A DNA stretch of 64,000 nt, from contig CBFFRP010000025.1 in the NCBI GenBank assembly GCA_965644295.1, positions 62,001 to 126,000 on the forward strand, given 5' to 3'. Positions 22,552-33,644 of this stretch are shown one piece after another; the stretch's first letter is position 1, and the number at the start of each line of letters is the position of its first letter. The notes under the pieces were generated by a model. It saw nothing but the letters and a program-made list of their open reading frames with translations. It was not told the origin of the DNA and ran no database searches. A program made the position numbers and the translations under genes. The stretch comes from Paraphysomonas bandaiensis. Lineage: Eukaryota > Chrysophyceae.

Positions 22552-24699
22552 ATGCCTGCTCTCCCACCAATAGAACGCCCAGATAATGCATCCAAAGCTA
22601 AAAAGAAAGGCAGGAAGAAGCTTGCCGAGAAAAGACGAAGTATGCATGCACTGAAACTTCAAAGTTGCTGGAGAGGTCACCGTACTCGTAAGAGTATTGC
22701 TGACCAGATAGCTACTTCACAAGTCAAATCTGCAGCTCCTGACCCGGACAACGCCGAAGAAGAGATGCTAGAGAAATTCCAAAAAATTTCTTTTTCTGAC
22801 TTGGGTAGAGTTCAGTTTTATGTTGATAGAGGCGTTGGATTGCCTGTTAGTTGCACTGCAACTAGAGTGTCCGTATCATTGTTAACAGGGGACAGAGTTC
22901 CCGTCACAGGAACAGGTGGAACTCAATCTTATTCGGACCCCAGGTCCCTTTCATCCTCTCCTGACTTTGATCTATTTCTCACTTGGAAGGGTAAGTTTTT
23001 GTTTTCTGTCTAAGTACATTGCCTAAATTAGCTTTAGTACAAGATTTGGATCCCAGGTTAACGATATTGTGTCGAATTGATACACTAGAGAGAACTTCCT
23101 TGGAGCCGGTCACCGTGGGCTACGCAGCGCTGAAGTTATGTGTCGATAGTAAAGACGAGCAGCCCAGTTCTTCCAACTCTACAGATGTTTACCTCAATGC
23201 TGGGAGGTTCAAGCTTCCTTTAGTATTAGGTAGTATACCCGACTGGTGTGTCTTGACCGAGGAACGGATAGAGGATCTACCTCTAATGCCGGGAGCGTTT
23301 CTGGAGGTCCGATTATTTGATGCTGCAGTAGAAACCCCTTCAAAACCGTGCTTCAGTCAGAAGCTGGACCGGAATAGCGACACCTCTGTAGCGGGACTGC
23401 TGTACTCCACGTATGATAGTCATGCGGTGGTTGCTGCGGTAGCGGAAAGAGGATGGCCTGAACTTCCTATGTGGGATACTATAGGAGCTGATGTAGAAAT
23501 GGGGCGACAAGTTGAGGAGGAAGACTGGCGTATGTTGTGTCCTAAAGTAAGAGACTGGATGACTTCTGTATTTCCTGAAGTCAACAGCATGTACCATACC
23601 CTTGATCCGAAATATGCGGTGAGATATTGTGATGAACCGGGTGGTGGTGTGATGCTCGGGCTAGATCTACTATATAATATGCCTTTCTCTCGACTTGGAT
23701 CAAAGTCGAATAGAGTAGTGGGGTATAAGACGTCCTTTAGGTATCTACGTGCAAATCGTGAGCCTTTCGCGGGTGACACTAGTAACGATCCGAAGTATGT
23801 GTTCGATGACGTATCCCGGTTTTGGGACTTGGCGGCCTCGACTACTCGATGCCCAGTGTACGTAGACGACTTCAAAGATACGAGGTAAGCATGCCATTGA
23901 TAATAGGTATTATGCACCATATTCAGCTCTTGTGGTTTTCAATATTATTATATATATTCAATTGTGACGTAATATAACTTTATTTACATTCAGTGGAATG
24001 GACCTTGGACCTGAAGCATGCGTTCTTCTAATTGTGACACAAGTAGATATCATTTTCGAGTCAAGCACGTCGTTTGACCTCCACATGCCATTTTTAGATC
24101 CGAAACGGACGTGGTGGGGTATACTACCGCTAAGGCTAGATTCTCCTTTTTATGCTCCTGAAGGTTCTTTGTTGGAAGACAAAGAGTTCGATGGGGCATT
24201 TGCGAACAGTGGTACTCACCAAGTGCCTCTTTTTGAAGGTGTACCTCCTGCTACAATTATAGAATCGACCGATCCGCTATCATCTTTGTTAGATATATTG
24301 AAGGAGTTAGAGCCTGAGGATTCTGTTGGTTGTGTTTGCTGCGTATCGTCAGTCGACACAGCAGTTAAACCTGCGGAAGATATCGTATTATCGAAGAGTG
24401 GGGCAAGCGCCATTGTTAGAGTAGTTGATGCAAAGATGCTTCGGTTTTGCAACCTGCATATAAAGGTTGATGGCTCAATCACACCAGAGACGTCCACATT
24501 GAATAAGATACTTACTGCTCAGTCTGGATCAAAATCACGGAAGAAGTTGTTTCAGTACGACGCAATGAAGTATGAAGCAGAACCATCAATGGAATCCTTG
24601 ATATCCAGTGTATTCACTAATGATATGAATGTATTGACCGATTCAATAAATTCCAGGGCAGAAACGGATGCTCAAACTTATGTTAATAGTCTTCCATAG
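22552..24699 (+). CDS. IQ-motif protein of unknown function
   Basis: Three exons: 22552-22990, 23032-23884, 23994-24699, giving 665 residues in frame. A basic N-terminus is followed by an incomplete IQ motif (LKLQSCWRGHRTRKSIA, about 35-51), so calmodulin binding is possible. The rest has alternating beta-rich and helical stretches, including a central segment GYKTSFRYLRANREPF and a segment around LDPKRTWWGILPLRL that looks like one edge of a beta-sandwich. No membrane helix or catalytic motif was seen. The layout loosely recalls C2-domain proteins of the CCDC17 type, but I would not assign it to that family on this evidence. Codon use and frame integrity leave little doubt that it is a real gene. 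Confidence 0.7.
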
Positions 24700-25020
24700 G
24701 TGTTTTGTTGTATGTACGTATTGCGAAGGTATCACTGTCGGTGACATATCTCGTTTTGCTATCTTTTACGCAATTAATGTATCCTGACGTATTGGGATAC
24801 GCATTGTTGTAATTAAGCGCACATTGAAGTCGTGCACACTTGATTTAGCGTTCGTTTCTTAAAAAGCTAAATACTTAAAGAGGACGTAAACTTCTTTCTT
24901 TTGAAGCTAAGTATAACATGTATCATGCTGTCCTGTATAATTCCGGCAATGAATTACACTATAAATAATTTCATACTATAGTTAAGGTATTTCCTACTAT
25001 TAGTTTTGACTGGTTAGCAG
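24700..25020. other. Intergenic, nothing recognised
   Basis: Spacer between the IQ protein gene and the decayed hAT element. Confidence 0.4.
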
Positions 25021-25577
25021 CAATTAATCAAAAAGGCAGTTAGCAATTACATTGCAAATAACTTACATGGAATATAAATTATAATTGCAATCATTTTATT
25101 GTTGCTGGAAGGTTGCAATTAATTGGAAATTACTTAGTATTTAGTCTAGGTACACAATATTAGAATTAGAATTTGGAAACCATTAAGGAGATGGCCATTT
25201 ATTACCCCTAATGGCTATTACAATAGTGGGAAGGCTGGCCTCCCATTATAAATTTACCTCTTCTTGAAGCATACATAATACATACTCCACTACTAATTGT
25301 GTAGAAAGGCTTTTCAGTAGAGCAAAAATCACAATAAGTAATCTGCGGATTTCCATGACACCTCATCGATCGGAGGCCCTTGTGTTCTAGGGCTTTCGTA
25401 GAGTTCTGTGAAATGCAAGTACAGAAGAAGATGCTATACGTGTTTGTTATGAGTAGCTATTTAAATAGACAATAATTGATAATTAAATTGCAATTATAAA
25501 TTCGCGAGCTATAACTAATAATTGCTAATGAGATAATTATTTGCAATTTAATTGCAATTAATTGTTACGTAGCCCTG
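25021..25577 (+). mobile_element. Decayed family C hAT transposon with transposase remnant
   Basis: About 557 bases. The right end is family C (AATTAATTGTTACGTAGCCC) and the left end is truncated. The flanking 8-mers GTTAGCAG (25013-25020) and GTTAGGAG (25578-25585) agree at 7 of 8 positions. The interior carries a remnant of the hAT transposase C-terminus (25298-25387). The part at about 25175-25255 has CCATTAA-type sequence like family D. Confidence 0.7.
25298..25387 (+). pseudogene. hAT transposase C-terminal dimerisation-domain remnant
   Basis: Thirty codons read CVERLFSRAKITISNLR and on to EALVF before a stop. This matches the hAT dimerisation signature ERLFS-x-A followed by R-x-x-[ML]-x-P and E-x-L. 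No longer frame survives upstream. It is an inactive relic inside the family C element. Confidence 0.75.
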
Positions 25578-25807
25578 GTTAGGAGATATATCGGTTTTAG
25601 ATCTTCTCTTCTTAATAATTCGAGCGTAATTAAAGTCCGATGACTACTCTTTGAAGCAATGAACGTCTTTTCACTTCTGCAAGTGTGGAAAAAGTTACTT
25701 CATTTAATTTATGAGTGCGAGACTTCAGAGAACCATCAATGCTTCGAGAGTAGCAGTTATATTAATACTATTAATTCAGGCATTTTTCCTGGCATTACTC
25801 GACGACA

Positions 25808-26617
25808 TCAGCCGTTGCCCAAGCTCGCATTACAAACAGCACAGTATGAATATATATGGTGTGTTTGCAGCTCAGAAGAATTCGTTTGACACGCACAGGC
25901 GCCGGGACTGGTCTCCAATGCTTTTCCCTGTGTACTGCGGCACCAAATAACGAGATTAACCCGTCTACCCGACTCAATTCGCCGAGCACCGTGACGATTC
26001 TTCCCGGCGTGAAGTATCGCCAAGCCAGCTTTGTTACAGTGCTCGTATAACTCTTGAGACTTGGCCGCCGTGTTCACGTGTGCGGGACATCGCTCGCCTT
26101 TGAAGTAAACATTCGCTCCTTCAAATTGATATCCTAAACAAAGGTTTAATGTAACGTGACTATCATCGACATGGAAACCAAGGTTGCGATCTCCATTTTG
26201 CTGATATTCAACAGTGAATGTGTGTTGGCTATCCAGTGTATCACCGAAATGATGAGGAAAAAGAACAGAAGTAATGGGTCGTAATTTAATCACAACATCA
26301 TCAAAAAAGTTTCCTAATCCCATTTCTTGAATAATGACGCCATAGTTATTCATACTATTCGGTCTGTTAAGGTGCAATTGACCCTCATTGGCCCATTTCT
26401 GAAACTGATCCAACTCTACTAAGAATCTTTCACACCATGATAATGAAAAAACTTTCAGTTCGAATACTCCAAGACCGACCTGGTTATTCTGCATTACAGT
26501 CTTTATAGTTTCATGATCTGAGCCTGAGAGTGTTATGAAGGACTCATCGAATGTCTCGGGATGGTGTGGGTCAGACAAGTTCGGATCATTCAGATTATAG
26601 AGAGTATGAGAGCACAT
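25808..26617 (-). CDS. 2-oxoglutarate/Fe(II) dioxygenase, OGFOD2-like
   Basis: A single exon of 269 residues. The double-stranded beta-helix core is visible: the iron ligands His149 and Asp151 in GFHVDDSHVTLN, the distal His209 in GKNRHGARR, and Arg219 in GRRVNLVIW for 2-oxoglutarate binding. This HxD...H...R spacing and the GKxRHGA context match OGFOD2/prolyl 4-hydroxylase-type oxygenases. The substrate is unknown. The last 40 residues, after WCRS, are poorly conserved-looking and cysteine-rich (CACQTNSSE), so the true end could differ if a 3' intron was missed. The start is the first ATG of the frame, at 26617. Confidence 0.75.
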   Translation of the reverse strand: MCSHTLYNLNDPNLSDPHHPETFDESFITLSGSDHETIKTVMQNNQVGLGVFELKVFSLSWCERFLVELDQFQKWANEGQLHLNRPNSMNNYGVIIQEMGLGNFFDDVVIKLRPITSVLFPHHFGDTLDSQHTFTVEYQQNGDRNLGFHVDDSHVTLNLCLGYQFEGANVYFKGERCPAHVNTAAKSQELYEHCNKAGLAILHAGKNRHGARRIESGRRVNLVIWCRSTQGKALETSPGACACQTNSSELQTHHIYSYCAVCNASLGNG

Positions 26618-26883
26618 TAATAACGATATGAGTATAGTGCTCTGCTACTAGTTAGTCATGTGAGTGTAATGAGCGACAGTATGAGCATAGCAGACCAACC
26701 GAGGCAGACAGACACTGAGGACGGTTCCAAGAACAATCACTCCTTTTAACGGGGAAGTGTAGCCCGTACACTTCACGGCCTGTTTTTTTGTTCATGTTGA
26801 TATGGATATTCGACAGAATACAGCACTGTACTTCATACCGTATATGTCTCGAATACTGTCTCTGTAGTTCACGTCACCGTACC
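26618..26883. other. Intergenic, nothing recognised
   Basis: Spacer between the divergent dioxygenase and PPWD1 genes, before a family B element. No gene seen. Confidence 0.35.
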
Positions 26884-27030
26884 GTATCGGCAGTCAGCAT
26901 CATATTTTTCGGAAATAAATTGAAGCAAAAATTCTCTATATTACTGTGATACAACTACGGCTGGAATACACATAATTGTTGTCTCAATATTAGAGGCATC
27001 TTGGAACAAAAATATACAAAGGATGCACGA
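26882..27030 (+). mobile_element. Family B short inverted-repeat element, copy B1
   Basis: Starts with the terminal sequence CGTATCGGCAG and shares the core (TTTTCGGAAATAAATTGAAG to ATTAGAGGCATCTTGG) with copies at 33.4 and 56.9 kb. The right terminal repeat is degraded. It ends about 130 bases before the PPWD1 start codon. Confidence 0.7.
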
Positions 27031-27162
27031 CAGTGCAGTGCAGTGCTTCATGGAGTAACAGTGCAGAGGCATTATACCATACACTGCAAACAAAACACAA
27101 CTTGGAATTGTACACTATACATCCACTTTGTTTCCTTGTAAAGTGACGTGCAATTTCAAGCA

Positions 27163-30100
27163 ATGGACGATACATCAAAGAGACAACTAGCTGACAATAG
27201 TGAGAGCGACAGCGATGATGACTATGGACCTGCACAGGTCCCACTCGGGGATGATGCTCAGCAGAAACAGGATGCACCTGTTAACAAGAAACGACGCAAA
27301 TTAATGCATCAAAAGGTCATCTAGTTCTTACTTTGCTTGAAATTGCATCACTGTAGTTTATGTGCAGCTGTTCATTGACAACTTGCCGTCTGCCACTCAA
27401 TATGAGAAGTCGTATATGCATAGAGACTTTGTTACTCATGTTGCAGCTGCTAGAGCAACTGATTTTTTGATTACTGGATCGTGTGATGGACATGTAAAGT
27501 TTTGGAAGAAGATGCTCGATGGTGTGGAATTTGTAAAGCACTTTGTGGTAATAACCCTTTGGATATAAACGTTATACAGGTTAACTTAATACGATACTAG
27601 GCACATCTTGGCCCTATCCACGCTTTGGTTGTGTCCCCTGATGGTCAAAAATTAGTGACAACCTCTGAAGACAGGTATATTATGGTCGTATAACAAGCTT
27701 TTGCTTTCATAAACTATATAGTACTAACAATCCCTGTGCTTGTAGGATGGTTAAATTCTTCGAGGTGACCTGCTTTGACATGTCCAACATGATATCACTA
27801 CCGTATGTACCTGATGCCGCATGCTGGTTGAGTAGTCACTACCGCTCCTCGCATGGTGGTTCTGCAGTGGCGGGTGGAATATATACTCGAGTTGCTATAG
27901 CGGACAAAGGTGGATGTCTAATAAGGATATATAAGACTGATGGCGGAGATTCCGAGCCCATTCAGGAGGTTACACTGCACTCTGCACCAGTCAAGTGAGT
28001 ATTCATCTTTTGTAAAAACATGGATTCCGTTATGTGAATGTATAGCTTCATCTCTTAACTCTAATGTGTGTTTGATATTCATAAAGGTGTATGGATTTGA
28101 ATGTTCCGATGGGTGTTGTGGTGAGTGCTGATGCCAGAGGCATGCTGGAGTACTGGTCGTGCGACTCTCTTACTTTTCCTGACCCCTTGACCACTCCGGA
28201 CATTCGTTTCAGATACAAGACAGAAACCGACCTTTATGACTTAGCGAAGGTGTGCAGTATGACAGAAGCATATCGGTTTGCTTTTACAATTTTAGAGCTT
28301 GTATATATCTTGTGCGTGTTAGTAAATGTCGTTCGTGGAGATGAACGTGGGGTGGAAATTGACTTTTAAAATTATCGAAATCTGTGCAACACTCGTGCCT
28401 GATACTAGTATGTCGCAGGTTAAGGTTGTTCCGTCCTCCGTGTGCGTGGCTGCCACCGGTTCTCTATTCTGTGTAACCGGAATGGATAAAAAGATCCGGG
28501 TATTTGATTTTCTTACTGGTAAACTGAAGCGGACCTACAACGAGTCCTCAAAAGTATATGATGGCAAAGGAAATATCGCTCTAGCTCAACTGTCTGAGCA
28601 TGATCTCGGCCGTAGACTTGCCACAGAGAGGGAATTAGAAGGCGACCTTGCTGCATTGGAAAGATGCAACGCTGTCTTCGATGAAAGTGGAAATTTCCTG
28701 GTACGTTATTGTAGCATTGCACTAATCCTGTCCGATGCAGCAGCAATCTTTGCAATGTGTTTAATGTGAATAATGCATACCATATATTTCTGCTGTTTTT
28801 TGACTAGTAAACGCACAGATCTATAGTTCTTTAGTGGGCGTCAAAGTTCTGAATATTGTAACAAATAGCGTCGCATGTGTACTGGCATCAGCAGAGCATG
28901 GCGAGAGGTTTTTGTCTGTGTCCCTTTACCAGGTGTGTACATTGTCAGGATCAAGCGTCGTCACAGTAGCTAATACTAATAACTCTATTGCTTCAAGCAA
29001 TAGATGTAGTGCAATAACAGCTAATTCGTGGTCAAATATAGCACTTACAAGTAATTTGCTTTGTCACTAATCTACAATGCATGTACATGCAGGGCACACC
29101 GAAAGTTGACATGCAAATGCTCTTGGCTCGTCAATCAGGAGCTGCAAAAAGCCAGACATCCGATGAGCTTTTAAGTCAAGTAAAGCCCGACCCAACTGCT
29201 TACTGTACGGCTTATAAACGTCGCCGTTTTTACTCTATATCTCAAAGGCAACCCGACGAGAGTCAAGAAGCACGGTTCGATTGTAGCTATATTGGAATAG
29301 AATATTGTGTTCATTGCTTTTTCTTCAGGGATGTTTTGAATGAAAAGCCTACTGAGGAAGAACGTGTATCCGTGTCTGTTGCAACGAGCAGGTAACCCAA
29401 CTATATATGTGTATTGTGTATTATATGCCGTTTGTTTGTATGAAATTGCCACTGCATTATGCTGGCCTAAACTACATTGGAATGTGTTACTTAAATATAT
29501 CATACTGTTGCTCAAGTGCTTGATACTTCTGCTATGATAGTGCTCTTGGAAGTGAGGCGATTATTCACACCACAATGGGGGACATCCACATAAAGTTGTT
29601 TGCGAATGAGTGCCCTAAGACGGTCGAAAACTTTTGTGTAAGCGAATAGGCTGTTGCGTATGAGATATTAGTTTTTCATATTGAATTCACAGACACATTC
29701 CAGAAATGGCTATTACGATAACATTAAGTTTCACCGAGTTATTAAGGGTTTCATGATACAGGTGAAGCCTAGTCAATCGTTATTGCGCTATAATATTTAA
29801 CTGGTCCCTTAGACTGGCGATCCACTGGGAGATGGGACTGGCGGGGAGTCGATTTGGGGTGGAGAGTTCCAAGATGAGTTTGTGCGGAATCTGAGGTACG
29901 CAGATGCTTTGAAGTATATCTCGATGATTGATGTTGACAGACATGATCGACCGTTCACTGTATCTATGGCTAATGCGGGGCCTAACACCAACGGGTCGCA
30001 GGTGAATGACATATATTTGTGATGCAACTATAAGGATTGTGTCTGTTACCATGTTGTTTTAGTTCTTCATTACAACCGCTCCTACACCCTGGCTAGACAA

Positions 30101-30287
30101 TAAACACACCGTATTTGGTAGAGTGACGAAGGGATTGGAGGTGTGCCTATATTATATACGACTCGATACGACTAACATTATATATACGGATCAGGTTGTG
30201 ACTGCCATAGAAAACCTGAAAGTTGATAAATACGACCGCCCCTGTGAAGTTGAAGTAAAGATGCTTAACGTTGACATCAAACGATAG
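27163..30287 (+). CDS. PPWD1: Peptidylprolyl isomerase domain and WD-repeat protein 1 (PPWD1)
   Basis: Fifteen exons: 27163-27315, 27368-27547, 27601-27674, 27746-27994, 28087-28249, 28419-28700, 28819-28932, 29093-29274, 29329-29391, 29541-29637, 29693-29761, 29813-29895, 29941-30001, 30063-30140, 30195-30287. They give 646 residues, as I recall the human length. WD repeats fill the first two thirds ([19 protein letters not shown] onward). The C-terminal cyclophilin has the diagnostic [40 protein letters not shown] and [12 protein letters not shown], with the catalytic Arg in [12 protein letters not shown]1 is a nuclear cyclophilin associated with late spliceosomes. Introns are mostly 45-75 bases. 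This is the most intron-dense gene in the window. Confidence 0.97.
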
Positions 30288-30685
30288 GAAAACGGGGTGC
30301 GCAGTATTTAGTTTACCTCCCTCATTGCTCAATTATCGAGACTGCCCAATTCATACTGTTTTTATACCAGCCAAACTCTGGCTAGAGTGAGTTTAGGTTA
30401 GGATTTTTGCGTTATGTTGCTATCTGACAAAAGCAAAAGCTGCTCCAAAATCAGTATAATTAATTCATCATTTAAGTAGTTTTTATTACTTTATAATCAA
30501 ATTATTTCGTGTAAAATATGTTCTGCTCGTTGTCCAGAGCTGCCTGAAGACTATGTACGCCTTCATATACTTCAAGGAAAAAATTTCATCCATTTCGAAA
30601 TTTGCTTGCCAGTAGCTAATAACTCGTGGTGTGTTTTGTCTATTGTCTAATAGCTCGTCAAAATATTTATTGTACCTATAAAATA
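30288..30685. other. Intergenic, nothing recognised
   Basis: Downstream of PPWD1, AT-rich, no supported gene. Confidence 0.4.
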
Positions 30686-31112
30686 CCAGTAGTGAATGTC
30701 TTATTCTTAGCAATAGGCGTTTAAGAGTCAGTGCTCAACTTTGATATCCTACTAGCAATTTAGTGCTACGAAAGCTGCTTGGACCAAGCATCAAGGACCA
30801 AGGTGCAACCATTTTCGCTCTATCACGCAAAGCAAACGCAGTGAGCAAGCAAAAAGTGTTGATATACCTGACACCTGTTGACTTCAGGATTTTTGAGTCC
30901 CTAAGGTGAGCCTATTCCTGGATGCTTGATTTTAGCAGGCAGCTTAATACCCCGGATGCCCTTGACGTGGGCACATTTCCGGATGCTTGTTTATTCGTTA
31001 GGAGCCAAAGACGTCTACTAAGTGTCCCTTGTAGCATATAAGCATTAGGCTATGAGTGGGCAGAACAATATCTGTTGACTGTATGTGCGTCTCGAGTTAG
31101 TTTCCGGAGGAA
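30686..31112 (+). mobile_element. Family A SINE-like repeat, copy A6 (3' truncated)
   Basis: Begins with GTCTTATTCTTAGCAATAGG, uses the variant AAGCAAACGCAGTGAGCAAG internally, and breaks off after GTTAGTTTCCGGAGGAATAT, so the GTCCGACTTTGTTG end is missing. Confidence 0.7.
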
Positions 31113-31199
31113 TATCTCGTATGAAAGAATTTCAAGTCGTCCCTTAATTGTAACTACCGTTCTTAATGATTTCCAACTTCTAATTCTAATATTCTGTCC

Positions 31200-31328
31200 T
31201 TGTACTATATAGTTAATAATTGCCAATTTTTAATTGCAACCTTCCAGAGAGCAATTAGAATTGCAATTATTACGTACGTATATTCCATGCGATTTAATTG
31301 CAATTCAATTAACTGTTACGCAGCCCTT
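31200..31328. mobile_element. Family C hAT-type MITE, partial copy C3
   Basis: Right end AATTAACTGTTACGCAGCCC with internal TTGCAATT repeats. The left terminal inverted repeat is missing. Confidence 0.6.
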
Positions 31329-31611
31329 ATAATTCTGCCAGCTTGGCATGCTCCATTTCAATTAGAATTAGACTTATTACATCACGTTGTCAGAAGCAAG
31401 CCTACATGATCAAAGTTGTCAAACGAAAGCAAATAGCGTTCAAGAAAATGTGGAGTCCCGCCTATATAATTCAATAGAAGAATGTAAGCTTTAGCCTTTT
31501 TGATAATGTGATATGTGATGTTTCTACTATTTGCACTCCAATTGTAACTTCCCGCGTATAAATAATGAAGAAAATTTTGATCAAATATAATTGCAATTAC
31601 TATATAATAGT

Positions 31612-32054
31612 CTCCCTCAACAAAGTCGGACTCGCACCTTTTCGTGGTGTTCTGGGGAATAACTACCGGAGAGATTATCTCTGGGAAACTAACGTGAGCC
31701 GCAAACATAGTCAGCAGATAATGGACATCTATAAGTGTCACTTGTGTAGACGTCTTTGGGTTCTGACGAATAAACAGGCATCTGAAACAGGGCCTACCTG
31801 AAGGGTAACCGGGGTATTGGGCTGCCTGCTGAAGTCAAGCATCCGGGATGTTCACCTTAAGAAATCAGAACGGAAGTGGTTGCACTTTGGTGCTTGCGGC
31901 GACGCACAAGCAGCTTTCGTAGCGTTAAATAGTAGGATAATAGAGTATGTACTGATTAGCTACAGGTAGAGGTTTAACTAGGTTGACTAGCATTTATCTA
32001 GCTACTAAATCGGTGCAGGCTTTTAACGCCTATTGCTAAATAAAAGACTCTCAA
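31612..32054 (-). mobile_element. Family A SINE-like repeat, copy A7 (reverse, near full length)
   Basis: Runs from CCTCAACAAAGTCGGACTCG to CTATTGCTAAATAAAAGACT. Flanks TATATAATAGTCT (31601-31613) and TATATATAGTAGTCT (32055-32069) look like an imperfect target duplication. The left and right boundaries may be off by a few bases. Confidence 0.75.
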
Positions 32055-32670
32055 TATATATAGTAGTCTATTAATTGCTACGCATCCTTGGTAAACACTC
32101 ACTCTATCAAAATTTTGATAAATATTTCTCATAATATCATGCAACTTGCTACATTGATTGGCCTCACTAGTCACTACTGTAGCCAATCAATAATTTACAA
32201 CGATCACGATAGTATACTCTCATTAGACTTCATCAATCCCATATAATGCTGTCTTTAGCTACCGTGTTCACAAACGGCAGTAATATGAAAACCACAGACT
32301 ACAGCAATCAACTTTAAGCACAACTACGCGTAGAAAGTGAACGTCTGTAAGCGCTGGCTATTCTGAAAATTAATGTAGAATATTTATATTCCGAAAAATA
32401 TATTAGGCACATTGACCAAGTCATTGCTATATATGTGGTTCATGCGCTATAGTAGTCATCATCGTGAAGATTAGATCAGCGAATGCATCGCCTAGTTTGC
32501 AACTTCTATTTCATTCACAACATGTTTGACTTAATAATTATAATAATGGCATGCCTTACAGGAAAACCCAGATGAAAATGAAATTGAGAATAGGCACATT
32601 CTAATAAAACGATAGTCGCTTATTGACATCGTGTTGAAGAAGGGAATTCCGGATCCAGATGCGAAAAAAC
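32055..32670. other. Intergenic, nothing recognised
   Basis: AT-rich spacer, no supported gene. Confidence 0.4.
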
Positions 32671-32948
32671 TTAGCGACGTGAACCTGACTTACCAGAATT
32701 ACTTGGAGGAGTATACTTAACACTCCCAACACCACTTGTTCCCGGATTGTAGTATGTAGATCCATTATCATTCGCATAGTAATACGAACCATTTGCATTC
32801 GAGTAATGATAACTCGATCCACCAGATGAGTTTGTTCCACCGGGTGTGTTGTAAGTGTTACCTTGACTGTTTGTTCCGTGACCTGCAATGCATGATCATA
32901 CTATACAGTTACAGATGTGTAATACTCAGAGCTCTAACCTCTTGGCAT
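32671..32948 (-). CDS. Tiny Gly/Ser/Asn/Tyr-rich protein with a 10-base first exon
   Basis: Two exons on the minus strand: 32948-32939 (ten bases, Met-Pro-Arg plus one base) and 32882-32671, giving 73 residues. The intron (32883-32938) has GT-AG ends. The protein is low in complexity but patterned: GTNSQGNTYNTPGG, then SSYHYSNANGSYYYANDNGS, then STYYNPG and KYTPPSNSGKSG. This tyrosine ladder with a basic tail recalls small hypothetical proteins I have seen in protists, but I know of no function. The frame is open only in this reading and ends in a clean stop. The start exon is an inference; without transcripts an alternative upstream exon is possible. Confidence 0.55.
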
Positions 32949-33397
32949 GGTGTACAAGTCAACAGAGTAGTGAGTGATATACGATTATTAACTATTATAG
33001 AATCTTGACAGCAATGCTCCTTGATGGTGCTGCTCCATGCATATACACAAGCATTTGGTGTCACTGCTGCTCGTTGTCCCAACTCACCACAACTTAACTT
33101 ACATCTAGACTTAATGGAAACTACCCGGACAAAATTAAGATTTCTTGTAATTTTTGAAAGGTGTATGGTAAAAAGCTCCATTTTTTCGACTGAAAAATGA
33201 TTTTATGAAAATTTTTGATGCGAAAGTACCGATTTTTACATGACAAAATTCTGTATACAATATACACAACTTCACACCTACAGCAGATCTAAAAAAAAGA
33301 TATGATCTGTATGTGTGTTATTGCGGGCAGAGATCCGTCAATACGGAGTGCAGCGTGTGTGTTATGATATGGAGTATGAGCTGAGGATGCGGGCGGG
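32949..33397. other. Intergenic, nothing recognised
   Basis: Spacer upstream of the small Tyr-rich gene. No other frame is convincing. Confidence 0.35.
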
Positions 33398-33534
33398 ACG
33401 TAGTATATTTTTGTTCAAAGATGCCTCTAATATTGAGTCAACAATTATCTGTATTCTAGTCGTAGTTGTATTGCAGTAGTATAGATTAATTTTGCTTCAA
33501 TATATTCCCGAAAACGATTCTGACTGCCGATACG
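33398..33534 (-). mobile_element. Family B short inverted-repeat element, copy B2 (reverse)
   Basis: The reverse complement matches the core of the family B copies (CTCTAATATTGAGTCAACAA, then TTTTGCTTCAATATATTCCC) and ends with TGCCGATACGG, one terminal repeat. It lies about 110 bases before the MCCC2 start. Confidence 0.7.
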
Positions 33535-33644
33535 GATGTAAAGGATGATTTAGAGCATATGATACGAGCATTAGTTCACTTCACAGAGACTGAAGATCAC
33601 CATATATACACACCACCACCACCACCACCGCCACTACTAATAGA

